From: Acidobacteriota bacterium
GTDB lineage: Bacteria; Acidobacteriota; Vicinamibacteria; Marinacidobacterales; Marinacidobacteraceae
Reading direction: 5' to 3'
DNA length: 39,509 nt
Assembly: GCA_028877265.1 (NCBI GenBank)
Contig: JAPPGX010000042.1
Span: 9,977-49,485, forward strand
Shown here: in pieces, positions 25,314-33,568 of the stretch
Layout of the letters: every line of letters starts with the position of its first letter
Position numbering within the stretch: position 1 is the stretch's first letter
Program-made: the position numbers and the translations under genes
The notes under the pieces: generated by a model
Told to the model about the DNA's origin: nothing
Seen by the model: the letters and a program-made list of their open reading frames with translations, nothing else
Database searches by the model: none

Positions 25314-25379
25314 GAGCAAACAGTCCCACAATCAGCCGTGTCATTCTTGACCGCTCAGGAGTAATAAATGACCCGCCTT
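25314..25379 (+). repeat. Leader repeat, copy 1
   Basis: This ~66-bp stretch from GAGCAAAC through the ATG at 25368 and the next three codons is repeated at 25874-25937 with only a few substitutions and one 2-base indel. It carries CTTGACCGCTCAGGAG and TAATAA before the ATG, so it supplies the ribosome site (AGGAG) of the following gene. The shared coding part is M-T-x-L. Confidence 0.9.
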
Positions 25380-25859
25380 CTTGCCCTTCCGCTCGCGCTA
25401 TCAATGCTGGCAGCCTGCGCCTCGACGCCCGCCACTCCGCGTCCCACACTGGACCCCGAGGCAGCTGCCTTCGCCTTGCAGGAGGGCAGTGCTTACCTGA
25501 CCGGCTCGGGATTCCTCCGGCAGCGCGGCGGCGATGTCGTGACCTGTGCCGGGTCACCTGTCTGGCTGGCACCCGCCACGCCGTTCTTCAGTTGGGTTGC
25601 GAACCAGGGGAACCCCACCTCGGAGTTCGGCATAGCCCCGATGTCCGATTACGTCAGGACGGGCTTCTGCGACGCAGAAGGTGAGTTCTTCATTGAGTCA
25701 GTTCCCGAAGGGCGATATCTGATCGGGACTGTCATCGAGTGGGAGATCCCGGGCGACACCTTGGATCAGATTCTTGGGCTGACACGGCAAGGGGGACCGG
25801 TTCACGTCCCCGTGGAGATCGGCTCAGGAGACGAATACCGGGTGGTCATCACCCGCTAG
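25368..25859 (+). CDS. Lipoprotein with a carboxypeptidase-regulatory-like (Ig-fold) domain
   Basis: This is a predicted membrane-anchored lipoprotein of 163 aa with lipobox LAAC and modified Cys17 (MTRLLALPLALSMLAAC). After a short Pro/Thr linker comes one compact domain with GSGFLRQRGGDVVTCAGSPV, WLAPATPFF and then GFCDAEGEFFIESVPEGRYL. The pattern 'GDV-TCAG--V-L-PAT ... D-EG-F-F--VP-G-YL' is that of small beta-sandwich domains related to carboxypeptidase-regulatory/transthyretin-like folds. It has no catalytic residues that I can see. The ATG follows AGGAG at good spacing, supplied by the repeated leader. GC content is visibly lower than in the flanking operons. The function may be surface binding. 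Confidence 0.8.
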   Translation: MTRLLALPLALSMLAACASTPATPRPTLDPEAAAFALQEGSAYLTGSGFLRQRGGDVVTCAGSPVWLAPATPFFSWVANQGNPTSEFGIAPMSDYVRTGFCDAEGEFFIESVPEGRYLIGTVIEWEIPGDTLDQILGLTRQGGPVHVPVEIGSGDEYRVVITR

Positions 25860-25873
25860 TGACCGAGGCATGC

Positions 25874-25937
25874 GAGCAAACGGTCCCACAGTCAGCCGTC
25901 ATTCTTGACCGCTCAGGAGTAGTAAATGACCCACCTT
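25874..25937 (+). repeat. Leader repeat, copy 2
   Basis: Nearly identical to 25314-25379, it runs from GAGCAAAC through the ATG at 25926 and the first four codons. It differs by a few transitions and lacks two bases (GTGTCATT in copy 1, GTCATT here). It lies directly after the stop of the first lipoprotein gene. Confidence 0.9.
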
Positions 25938-27014
25938 TGTCGGCTCATCGCCATCGCTCTATCTCTCGGCCTTTGGGGATGCGGAGACGGCAGTGGCACG
26001 TCGCCAGCCGCGCCAGCACCCCCTCCGCTTCTGCCTCTATCTTGGAACGATGTTCCGGACGAGATCACCGTGAAAGAGGGCGAAACGGAGACATTCACTG
26101 CGACTTTGACGGCGGCCGTAGATGCGAACTACTCCATTTCTTCCGACAGTGATGCCGTGGAGGTTTCCGGTAAATCCCTACGGGCTGGCGTCTTTGAGGG
26201 GACTGTCACTGGTATCAAGCACGGGGAATACAGCGTCAGCCTCACAGCAACCTACACCGGCTACTCCTCGGCGAACGAAACGATGGACATAGTCGTGGAG
26301 GATCCCTTTGACCTCGACATGTGGCGGGAACTCGTTTTCGATGCAAGCGACTGTCCAACAGGTGGTGGCAGTAGACGTTGTCGAAACAAGCACGATGGTC
26401 GAGCAGTCGAGAGTCGGGCGGTGCGAGTTCTGCCCTTCTGGCCGAGTTTCAACATCATGACCTCGCTTACGGAGATTGATTGGGGCGGGCGGTTTTCCCG
26501 ATCTCAGATTGATGACATCGAGGATGCCATCCATGTAGCGGTAGAACAGTTGACAGGAAGACGGTTCGTTGAACAGATTCAGGCGGGACGGAGATTCAGG
26601 GACGAATACGGATGGGTGGACATCATCCCCGTTACAGATGACTTCTGGGAGGACCAAGAAGACGGGATCTACTGTGGGGCCGCACTGGTGGGAGACACGG
26701 CAGGGTTCATGATCCTGAATGCATCGAGGATGCGCTCAGGAGACTGTCCAACCCAAGCCTTGATGCTGCACGAACTCGGACACACGATTGGCTTCTACCA
26801 TGTATTCGACAACCCGGGCCACTTGATGTCTCCCTACATCTACGACGACTTGGAAGACTTCTCCGAGGAAGAGCGCTTTCATGCCCTTCTGGCGCAGGAA
26901 ATAGGCCGTGGTGCTCCCTACACGAACGACCCACGATCCCAGAGCATGAGCAGCACGACCCGCTTGGAACTACCAGAAAACCGGGAAATCGTGGTCTGCC
27001 CGCTCAGGCACTGA
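25926..27014 (+). CDS. Lipoprotein metzincin-type zinc metalloprotease
   Basis: This is a predicted cell-surface or periplasmic protease of 362 aa. The signal ends in a lipobox (LWGC, Cys19). An Ala/Pro linker is followed by an Ig-like beta domain (about 38-125; ITVKEGETETFTATLTAAVD). The catalytic domain carries HELGHTIGFYHVFD, i.e. HExxHxxGxxH with H282, E283, H286 and H292, followed by a Met-turn candidate HLMSPYIYDD. These define the metzincin clan. Several cysteines (CPTGGGSRRC, YCGAAL, GDCPTQ) could form disulfides. The start is fixed by the repeated leader with AGGAG. The domain order resembles secreted matrix-degrading proteases; the substrate is unknown. Base composition is lower in GC than neighbours, as for the preceding gene. 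Confidence 0.88.
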   Translation: MTHLCRLIAIALSLGLWGCGDGSGTSPAAPAPPPLLPLSWNDVPDEITVKEGETETFTATLTAAVDANYSISSDSDAVEVSGKSLRAGVFEGTVTGIKHGEYSVSLTATYTGYSSANETMDIVVEDPFDLDMWRELVFDASDCPTGGGSRRCRNKHDGRAVESRAVRVLPFWPSFNIMTSLTEIDWGGRFSRSQIDDIEDAIHVAVEQLTGRRFVEQIQAGRRFRDEYGWVDIIPVTDDFWEDQEDGIYCGAALVGDTAGFMILNASRMRSGDCPTQALMLHELGHTIGFYHVFDNPGHLMSPYIYDDLEDFSEEERFHALLAQEIGRGAPYTNDPRSQSMSSTTRLELPENREIVVCPLRH

Positions 27015-27070
27015 TGCCGACACGTTTAGCCAACCACTCAGTCCCCTCTTGTTAAGGGATTGACGCGGGC

Positions 27071-27085
27071 TCCGGCGGGGCCGGA
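27071..27085. terminator. Hairpin between metalloprotease and clpB
   Basis: TCCGG and CCGGA form a 5-bp stem with a 5-base loop in the 90-bp gap between convergent genes. There is no T run. It is a weak candidate for a bidirectional terminator. Confidence 0.3.
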
Positions 27086-27104
27086 CTCCTGATCCCGGGC
27101 GGGG

Positions 27105-29726
27105 TCAAGCCGCAACCGGTTCTCCCGCCGGCGCCCGTTCTCCCGCCGCCACTGCGATCGTTCCGCCGGGTTCGGCACGGACCTCGACGGAGGCTCCGGC
27201 CGGAAGCGCGCCGCCCACGATCATCCGCGCGACCGGCGTCTCGACCCGATGCTGGATCGCCCGGCGGACCGGACGGGCGCCGTAGAGCGGGTCGTAGCCC
27301 TCGGCGGCCAGAACCTTGAGGGCCTCGTCGGTCACCTCGAGCGTCACGTCCTGAGCGCGAAGCCGTTCCCGCAGCCGGTCGAGCTGCAGGCCCACGATCT
27401 CCGCCACCTGGTCGCGCGTCAGGCTCCGGAACACCACCGTCTCGTCCACCCGGTTCAGGAACTCGGGCGGGAACTCGCGGCGGAGTTCCGAAACGACCTC
27501 CCGCTTCATCGCGTCGTAGCCGCGGCCGGCCTCGGCCAGTGCGAGAACGCGGTCGCTGCCGACGTTCGAGGTCATGATCAGGACGGTGTTGCGGAAGTTC
27601 ACCAGCCGGCCATGGGAATCCGTGAGCCGGCCGTCGTCGAGCACCTGGAGCAGCACGGTGCGCACCTGGGGGTGCGCCTTCTCGATCTCGTCCAGCAGGA
27701 TGACCGCGAACGGACGGCGCCGCACCGCCTCCGTCAACTGCCCCCCTTCGTCGAAGCCGACATAGCCGGGAGGAGCGCCCGTCAGCCGGGACACCGAGTG
27801 CTTCTCGCTGAACTCCGTCATGTCGAGACGCACCATGGCGTGCTCGTCGTCGAAGAGTTCGGCGGCGAGCGCCCGCGCGAGCTCGGTCTTGCCGACGCCG
27901 GTGGGACCGGCGAAGAGGAAGGCGCCGAGCGGGCGGTCCGGATCCTGGACGCCGGCGCGGGCGCGGACCACCGCGTCGGCGACCGCGCGCACGCCTTCGT
28001 CCTGACCGACGACCCGGCGGTGGAGGAGGTCTCCGAGTCGCAGCAGCTTCTCGCGCTCGCCTTCGAGAAGCCGGTCCACGGGAATCCCGGTCCAGCGCGA
28101 GACCACCGACGCCACGTCCGAGGCGTCCACTTCCTCCCTTAACAGGCGCCCTTCCTGTCCTCCGAGCCGCGCCTCGGCGGCGGCGAGCTCGTGCTTCAGC
28201 TCGAGCGTGGTGCCGAAGCGGAGCTCGGCTGCCCTGCCGAGATCCTGCTCGCGCTCGGCGCGTTCCATCGCGAGGTTCGCCTCTTCGAGGCGCGCGCGGA
28301 GGCTTCGCACCTCAAGGAGCTGCGCCTTCTCGCCCTGCCACTGGGTGCGGAGCGCCCGGGCCTCCTCCTCGAGGTCGGCGATCCGCCGTTCGAGGTCACG
28401 GAGCCGCTTCGAGGAGGCGTCGTCCTTCTCCTTCCGGAGCGCTTCTCGCTCGATCTGAAGCGACAGGAGCTTCCGCTCCACCTCGTCCAGACCGGTCGGC
28501 ACGCTGTCCATCTCCGTGCGCAGGCGGGCGGCGGATTCGTCCACCAGGTCGATGGCCTTGTCCGGCAGGAAGCGCCCGGAGATGTAGCGGCTGGACATCG
28601 AAGCCGCGGCCAGCAGCGCGCCGTCCTGGATCCGCACGCCGTGGTGCACCTCGTAGCGCTCCTTGAGGCCGCGGAGGATGGTCACGGTGTCCGGGACCGA
28701 CGGTTCGTCGACGACGACGGTCTGGAACCGGCGCTCGAGCGCCGCGTCCTTTTCGATGTGCTGCCGGTACTCGTCGAGGGTGGTCGCCCCGATGCAGTGC
28801 AGGTCCCCCCGGGCAAGCGCCGGCTTCAGCAGGTTGGAAGCGTCCATCGCCCCATCGGTCTTTCCGGCCCCGACGACGGTGTGCAGTTCGTCGATGAACA
28901 GGATGACGCGGCCGTCGGCCTCCTGGACCGCACCGAGGACCGCCTTGAGACGCTCTTCGAATTCGCCCCGGAACTTCGCGCCGGCGACGAGGGCTCCCAT
29001 GTCGAGCGCCACCACCTGGCGTTCACGAAGCCCCTCGGGCACGTCGCCCTTGACGATGCGGAGCGCCAATCCTTCGGCGATGGCGGTCTTCCCGACCCCG
29101 GGTTCGCTGAGCAGCACCGGGTTGTTCTTGGTGCGGCGGGAGAGGATCTGCATCACGCGCCGGATCTCGTCGTCGCGCCCGATCACCGGGTCGAGCCTGT
29201 CGGCGCGGGCGAGCGCGGTGAGGTCCCGCCCGTACTTCCGGAGCGGCTCATAGGCGCTCTCGGGGTTGGGACTCGTGGCGCGCGCCGGACCGCGCACCGC
29301 CCGGACCGCGGTCTCCAGCGTCTTCCGGTCCACTCCGGCGGCGCCTAGGGCGGCGCCGACGGCCGACTTCTGCGAGACGAGAGCCAGGAGCAGGTGTTCC
29401 ACGCTCAGGAACTCGTCGCCGAGCTTCTTCGCTTCGCCCGATGCCGCGTGAATCACCTTGGCGAGATTCCGCGACGCGGGAGGCGCGTCCGCTTCCGAGT
29501 ACCGCTGGACGGGCAACGCGCCGAGAGCCGCATCGAGTTTGTGCCCCAGAACCGAGGGCTCGACATCCAGGCGGCGCAGCAACCGGAGAGCGAGCCCATC
29601 GGGCGCGTCGTCGATCAGCCCGGCGAGCAGGTGTTCCGGGGTGGTTTCAGGGTTCTTGCGTTCCTCGGCAAGGCCCGCAGCCCGGGACAGGGCGGCGCCC
29701 GCGCGTTCGGTGAGAGGTAGAGACAT
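27105..29726 (-). CDS. clpB: ClpB disaggregase (Hsp100 AAA+ chaperone)
   Basis: This hexameric cytosolic ATPase extracts proteins from aggregates together with DnaK. The 873-aa length is normal. The domains run: N domain (1-145), AAA-1 with Walker [14 protein letters not shown], a long coiled middle domain (about 400-520; [19 protein letters not shown]), then AAA-2 with GPTGVGKT near 606-613 and [11 protein letters not shown] near 675. The first Walker A reads SEPGVGKT (S207-T214), where the family has GEPGVGKT; the codon is AGC (29106-29108), one base from GGC. Catalytic Lys213 and Thr214 are intact. The ATG at 29726 has GGAG 12 bases upstream. An AT-rich promoter with an inverted repeat precedes it. 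Confidence 0.95.
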   Translation of the reverse strand: MSLPLTERAGAALSRAAGLAEERKNPETTPEHLLAGLIDDAPDGLALRLLRRLDVEPSVLGHKLDAALGALPVQRYSEADAPPASRNLAKVIHAASGEAKKLGDEFLSVEHLLLALVSQKSAVGAALGAAGVDRKTLETAVRAVRGPARATSPNPESAYEPLRKYGRDLTALARADRLDPVIGRDDEIRRVMQILSRRTKNNPVLLSEPGVGKTAIAEGLALRIVKGDVPEGLRERQVVALDMGALVAGAKFRGEFEERLKAVLGAVQEADGRVILFIDELHTVVGAGKTDGAMDASNLLKPALARGDLHCIGATTLDEYRQHIEKDAALERRFQTVVVDEPSVPDTVTILRGLKERYEVHHGVRIQDGALLAAASMSSRYISGRFLPDKAIDLVDESAARLRTEMDSVPTGLDEVERKLLSLQIEREALRKEKDDASSKRLRDLERRIADLEEEARALRTQWQGEKAQLLEVRSLRARLEEANLAMERAEREQDLGRAAELRFGTTLELKHELAAAEARLGGQEGRLLREEVDASDVASVVSRWTGIPVDRLLEGEREKLLRLGDLLHRRVVGQDEGVRAVADAVVRARAGVQDPDRPLGAFLFAGPTGVGKTELARALAAELFDDEHAMVRLDMTEFSEKHSVSRLTGAPPGYVGFDEGGQLTEAVRRRPFAVILLDEIEKAHPQVRTVLLQVLDDGRLTDSHGRLVNFRNTVLIMTSNVGSDRVLALAEAGRGYDAMKREVVSELRREFPPEFLNRVDETVVFRSLTRDQVAEIVGLQLDRLRERLRAQDVTLEVTDEALKVLAAEGYDPLYGARPVRRAIQHRVETPVARMIVGGALPAGASVEVRAEPGGTIAVAAGERAPAGEPVAA

Positions 29727-29734
29727 GATCTATC

Positions 29735-29780
29735 TACTCCATACTCATTAAGTCTGATATAGAGTATAGCAGATATGAAT
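29735..29780 (-). promoter_or_regulatory. clpB: clpB promoter region with an ATACTC-N15-GAGTAT inverted repeat
   Basis: The region is strikingly AT-rich for this contig. On the plus strand ATACTC (29741-29746) and GAGTAT (29762-29767) are perfect inverted arms with a 15-base spacer. On the minus strand it reads GCTATACTCTATATCAG, giving TATACT or TATATC as possible -10 elements. It does not match the usual HspR (HAIR), CIRCE or sigma-32 consensus in spacing, so any heat-shock regulator here would be of another type. Confidence 0.5.
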
Positions 29781-29822
29781 CCGAACACACCTTCTGCCCA
29801 CCCTACGGAGGCCGACGACTGC

Positions 29823-30020
29823 TCAGCGGCCGGAATCGGCGGAACGCGCGTCCCGCGACGGGAGCGGGACGAAGCCGTCGCAGGTCAGTACCGGCAGCCG
29901 CGGATAGCGCGGAAACCGCGCATCATCGACCGAACGCTCACAGAGGACGAACCGGTTACGGCGGGAGGCGACGAGCCGGGCGTGACGGCAGGCGTCGCAG
30001 AGACCGCTCCCGACCCGCAC
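29823..30020 (-). CDS. Small cysteine-rich protein (CDACRHAR...LCERS motif)
   Basis: This short protein of about 65 aa has no known function. It has CDACRHARLV, then RFVLCERSVDD, then ARFPRYPRLPVLTCDGF. The order Cys-x2-Cys ... Cys ... Cys suggests one zinc or Fe site, and the stretch 'LCxRSxxDxRFPxYPxLPVxxC' is one I associate with small conserved hypothetical proteins of several phyla. I place the start at the GTG at 30020, 13 bp after the BtuF-like gene's stop. An alternative GTG at 30047 overlaps that stop and adds nine residues. It is the last gene of the kbl operon, and the tail (PSRDARSADSGR) is not conserved-looking. Confidence 0.72.
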   Translation of the reverse strand: MRVGSGLCDACRHARLVASRRNRFVLCERSVDDARFPRYPRLPVLTCDGFVPLPSRDARSADSGR

Positions 30021-30033
30021 GTCGGGCGGAGGC

Positions 30034-30969
30034 TCAGCCGGTTTCACGCACCCACGGCGTCCAGCCCGAGCCCCGATGTCCGAAATCGAATTCGTCCGGA
30101 TGCAGAAGCTCGGCGAGGATTTCCGCGGACTCGACGACCCGCGGACCCGGCCGGTTGAAGTACTGGTTGCCGTCGGTGAGGAAGACGCGCCCCTCGCGGA
30201 CCGCCGAGAGATCGTTCCAACCCGCTTGGGCTGCAAGGGCCGGCATCTCGGCCCGGGCGCGGGGAATGTCGAAACCGCACGGCATGACGGCGATGACGTC
30301 GGGGTCCATCGCGAGCAACTCCTCGAACTCGAAGTACCCGGAGTGGCGGCCGGGCTCTCCCGCCATCACCGCTCCGCCGGCGATCTCCACCAGTTCGGGA
30401 ACCCAGTTGCCCGCGTGCATGGGCGGATCGATCCACTCGATGCAGGCGACCCGCGGGCGGAGCTCCAGCCCGGCGGCCCGGGCCCGGAGCGCGTCGAGCC
30501 GCGTCTTCAACTCCGCCACCAGCTCCCGGCCCCGGTCGGGAATCCCGAGCGCCCCGGCCACCGCCTCGATGTCATCGAACACGTCGCCGAGCGCCATGGG
30601 CGCCAGGGGAACGATCCGGGGCTCGGAGCGCACCACTTCGCAGACTGCTGCTTCCACGTCGCGGAGGCTCACCGCGCAGACCTCGCACTGGGTCTGGGTG
30701 ACGATCACGGTGGGCGCCAACGCGTCGAGGAGCCGTCCATCCACCCGGTACACCGACAGCGCCTCACCCACGATCTCGCGGACCTGAAGGTCGATGTCAC
30801 GGCTCGAGGCCGCGGCGTCCACCTTGGACGACGAACAGACGGGAAGATTCAGAATGGACGGGGGAAAGTCACATTCATGGGAGCGCCCGACAAGGCGGTG
30901 CTCCATGCCGAGCGCGCTGACGATCTCCGTGGCGCTCGCGATCAGCGAGACGATGCGCGGCTCGCCCAT
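30034..30969 (-). CDS. BtuF-like cobalamin/corrinoid-binding protein without a signal peptide
   Basis: This is a 311-aa protein of the periplasmic-binding-protein family used by BtuCDF-type importers. It has the characteristic N-terminus (RIVSLIASATEIVSALGMEHRLVGRSHECD, opening at residue 5), the internal stretch VIVTQTQCEVCAVSLRDVEA, and the C-terminal lobe with GGAVMAGEPGRHSGYFEFEELLAMDPD split over residues ~215-240. No signal peptide or lipobox is present, so it would stay in the cytosol unless a distal start was missed. The DUF6580 stop lies nine bases before its start. Such signal-less BtuF relatives are common in genomes with B12 genes. The ABC permease and ATPase are absent from this window. 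Confidence 0.87.
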   Translation of the reverse strand: MGEPRIVSLIASATEIVSALGMEHRLVGRSHECDFPPSILNLPVCSSSKVDAAASSRDIDLQVREIVGEALSVYRVDGRLLDALAPTVIVTQTQCEVCAVSLRDVEAAVCEVVRSEPRIVPLAPMALGDVFDDIEAVAGALGIPDRGRELVAELKTRLDALRARAAGLELRPRVACIEWIDPPMHAGNWVPELVEIAGGAVMAGEPGRHSGYFEFEELLAMDPDVIAVMPCGFDIPRARAEMPALAAQAGWNDLSAVREGRVFLTDGNQYFNRPGPRVVESAEILAELLHPDEFDFGHRGSGWTPWVRETG

Positions 30970-30978
30970 CCGCGGCCC

Positions 30979-31581
30979 TCAGCTTCGGACTGGAGAGTGC
31001 TGCCAGCGCGGGACCAGCGACCGGTCCCGGAGCGCCACCGGGCTGAACAGCAGCGGCAGGAACACCGCCATGCTGACGAGGCTGTTGCGGAAGAACGGGA
31101 TGGCCTGCACGTAGCAGTCGATGAGCCCGGCGACGTTCATCGGATAGCGGACCCCGCCGCCGGACGCCCAGACGGCGAAGTTGGTGACGACGAAGAAGCC
31201 CACCGCCGCGAGCAGGCCGGAGCCCGCGAGCCGTCCCCAGGACCGCTTCCCGCGCATCAGGAAACCGCAGGTGGCGACCAGCGCCACCGCCAGGTACACC
31301 ACCGGCTGGCCCGCGTAGAGGGCCCAGTCGGCGCGGCCGGTCACGACCCAGATACCGACGTCTCCCAGCAGATAGGTCGCCAGTGGAACGAGGTAGACGA
31401 GCCGGCGCGAGGCGTAGAGCGCCCCGCCGAAGAGCGAGAGCGCCAGGATCGGCGAGAAGTTCCACGGATAGGCCATGGATCCTGGGTCGACGTGATGGGC
31501 GCCGAACACGTACGGCCCGAGCCGGACGCCAACGCTCAGGGCGACGATCGCGAGCAGGACGGGGAGGCGGATGGAAGTCAT
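30979..31581 (-). CDS. DUF6580-family integral membrane protein, putative transporter
   Basis: This 200-aa protein has about six membrane helices. It shows the DUF6580 hallmarks: YPWNFSPILALSLFGGALYA, VPLATYLLGDVGIWV, FFVVTNFAVWASGGGVRYPM and GLIDCYVQAIPFFRNSLVSM. No biochemical function is established for the family. Size and helix count resemble the substrate-binding S component of ECF transporters, but that is inference. Its ATG overlaps the stop of the upstream DUF71 gene (ATGA), and it is followed by the BtuF-like gene, so a role in corrinoid uptake or sensing is plausible. Confidence 0.87.
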   Translation of the reverse strand: MTSIRLPVLLAIVALSVGVRLGPYVFGAHHVDPGSMAYPWNFSPILALSLFGGALYASRRLVYLVPLATYLLGDVGIWVVTGRADWALYAGQPVVYLAVALVATCGFLMRGKRSWGRLAGSGLLAAVGFFVVTNFAVWASGGGVRYPMNVAGLIDCYVQAIPFFRNSLVSMAVFLPLLFSPVALRDRSLVPRWQHSPVRS

Positions 31582-32309
31582 GGGTCTCCTTGCGGAATCG
31601 GTCGCCCCGAGAGATTACCAGCGGCGCCGTCCCGGGCAGCCGGCAACAGGTCGCAGAACCAGAAGCCGTCGCGTTCGACCACCTCGCCCACCGAAACCGA
31701 GAGCGGACGGCGGAAAATGGGTCCGTCGAAGACGAAGGTGTGGAACTCGCCGTTCTCTCCGCAGGGATCCACCCCCTCCGGCAGATCGGCCAGGAAAGCG
31801 TCGTCGAACATGCGACCGGCGAACGAGGCGTCGAGGGCGGCGGGGTCCAGGCAGACGATCCGGGCACGGAATCCGTCGTCCACGAACGTCCGGGCAAGCG
31901 CCGCGGTCGGCCGCCCCCAGAGCGGAAACACGCACTCGAGGCCGAGAGCCTCCAGTTGACGCAGCCGGTAGTCCCGCACGTCTTCCAGGAAGAGGTCACC
32001 GAATGCGACCCGCCGGATCCCGGTCTCCCGCAGCCGGGTGAACGCCTCGCCCATGGCGCGCTCGTAGATCTCGTTCGACGCGCGCGGCGGGATGGTGACC
32101 TCGGTGAGCGGCAGGCTGATCGAGGCCGCCTGCTCACGCAGCAGGGAACGCCGGACCCCGTGCATGCTGATCCGGTCGTATCCCTCGGTCACCGTGGTGA
32201 CCAGGGCGGCAACCTCGAACCGGTCCCCGGCGCGCAGGGTGTACAGCGAGAGCGCACTGTCCTTGCCGCCGCTGAAGCAAAGGGCGATCGGTTCGCGGGG
32301 CTGGCTCAT
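31578..32309 (-). CDS. COG2102/DUF71 PP-loop ATPase (diphthine-ammonia-ligase family, bacterial B12-salvage-type context)
   Basis: This 243-aa protein is of the ATP-pyrophosphatase (PP-loop) superfamily. The PP-loop is CFSGGKDSAL near residue 11. Further family features are HGVRRSLLREQA, FGDLFLEDVRDYR and the C-terminal GENGEFHTFVFDGPIF. In eukaryotes and archaea the family (Dph6) amidates diphthine on EF2. Bacteria lack diphthamide, and published comparative genomics of DUF71 predicted that the bacterial subgroup acts in B12 salvage. The BtuF-like neighbour supports that here. The ATG at 32309 has GGGAGG seven bases upstream. It lies 19 bp after kbl and overlaps the DUF6580 gene. Confidence 0.9.
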   Translation of the reverse strand: MSQPREPIALCFSGGKDSALSLYTLRAGDRFEVAALVTTVTEGYDRISMHGVRRSLLREQAASISLPLTEVTIPPRASNEIYERAMGEAFTRLRETGIRRVAFGDLFLEDVRDYRLRQLEALGLECVFPLWGRPTAALARTFVDDGFRARIVCLDPAALDASFAGRMFDDAFLADLPEGVDPCGENGEFHTFVFDGPIFRRPLSVSVGEVVERDGFWFCDLLPAARDGAAGNLSGRPIPQGDP

Positions 32310-32328
32310 CGCCTCCCGGACGCGGCGG

Positions 32329-33513
32329 TCAGATGATGCCGCGGGCCCGGCCGCACTCGATGAACGCCGCCACCGCGCGGTCCACCTGCTCGTCGTCGTG
32401 CGCCGCCGACAGCTGTACCCGGATGCGGGCCAGGCCCCGCGGGACGACCGGAAAGCTGAAGCCGATCACGTAGATGCCCCGTTCGAGGAGGTCGTCGGCC
32501 ATCCCGGAGGCGAGACGGGCGTCGCCCAGCATCACCGGAACGATGGGGTGCTCGCCGTCCGGGATCTCGAATCCCGCGCCGGTCATCGCCTCGCGGAACC
32601 GCCGGGTGTTCCGCCGTAGCCGCTCCCGCGGTTCCTCGGTCGTCGAAAGCAGCGACACGACCTCGAGGGCCGCCGAGACGATCGCGGGCGCCAGGGTGTT
32701 CGAGAATAGATAGGGACGGCTGCGCTGGCGCAGCAGCGCCACGATCTCGCCCCGCCCCGACGTGAACCCGCCGGCGGCGCCGCCGAGCGCCTTGCCGAGC
32801 GTCGAAGTGATGATGTCCACCCGCTCCGAGACCCCGAAGCGCTCGGGAGTCCCGCGGCCGGTGTCGCCGATGAAGCCGGTGGCGTGCGAGTCGTCCACCA
32901 TGACCAGCGCCTGGTGCCGGTCGGCCAGCTCGCAGATGTCCTCGAGCGGCGCCAGCGTCCCGTCCATACTGAAGACGCCGTCGGTCGCGACCAGCTTGCG
33001 GCGCGCTCCGGCGCACTCCTCGAGCTTGGCCGCCAGGTCGTCCATGTCCCGGTTCCGGTAGCGGAACCGCTGGGCGCGGCAGAGGCGGACGCCGTCGATG
33101 ATGCTGGCGTGGTTCAGCTCGTCGCTGACAATCGCGTCCTCGGCCCCGAGGATGGTCTCGAAGAGGCCGCCGTTCGCGTCGAAACAGGAGTTGTAGAGGA
33201 TGGTGTCCTCGGTGCCCAGGAACGCGGCGATCCGCCGCTCCAGCTCGCGGTGGATGTCCTGGGTGCCGCAGATGAAGCGGACCGAGCTGAGCCCGAAACC
33301 GCGCTGTTCCAGACCGCGCGCGGCGGCGGCGAGCACTCGGGGATCGTTTCCAAGACCGAGGTAGTTGTTGGCGCAGAAGTTCAGGACTTCCTCTCCCCCG
33401 ACCCGGATCAGGGCGCCCTGCGGCGAGAGGATCAGCCGCTCCCGCTTTTCGAGCCCGGCCTCCTGGATGGCAGCCAGTTCACCGCGGATGGATGACAGCG
33501 TCTCGGCGTTCAT
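32329..33513 (-). CDS. kbl: 2-amino-3-ketobutyrate coenzyme A ligase (glycine C-acetyltransferase)
   Basis: This PLP enzyme cleaves 2-amino-3-oxobutyrate with CoA to glycine and acetyl-CoA, the second step of threonine breakdown. The 394-aa length matches Kbl. Signature stretches are [47 protein letters not shown] and [10 protein letters not shown]. The Schiff-base lysine is in [14 protein letters not shown]. The frame is open to 33741, but the ATG at 33513 has GAGGAG at good distance and gives the normal N-terminus. Threonine dehydrogenase is not in the window. It is the first gene of the five-gene operon leading into the DUF71/DUF6580/BtuF genes. Closely related alpha-oxoamine synthases (BioF, HemA) fit less well. 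Confidence 0.93.
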   Translation of the reverse strand: MNAETLSSIRGELAAIQEAGLEKRERLILSPQGALIRVGGEEVLNFCANNYLGLGNDPRVLAAAARGLEQRGFGLSSVRFICGTQDIHRELERRIAAFLGTEDTILYNSCFDANGGLFETILGAEDAIVSDELNHASIIDGVRLCRAQRFRYRNRDMDDLAAKLEECAGARRKLVATDGVFSMDGTLAPLEDICELADRHQALVMVDDSHATGFIGDTGRGTPERFGVSERVDIITSTLGKALGGAAGGFTSGRGEIVALLRQRSRPYLFSNTLAPAIVSAALEVVSLLSTTEEPRERLRRNTRRFREAMTGAGFEIPDGEHPIVPVMLGDARLASGMADDLLERGIYVIGFSFPVVPRGLARIRVQLSAAHDDEQVDRAVAAFIECGRARGII

Positions 33514-33568
33514 TCGGGGTTCTCCTCGGGGGCAAGACTCTATCGGTTGGCTGGCCCGCCGACTCGGG

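Noticed and set aside
29775..30158. 127-aa plus-strand frame upstream of clpB
   Set aside because: It is the antisense of the small Cys-rich gene and the end of the BtuF-like gene, with no ribosome site or domain.
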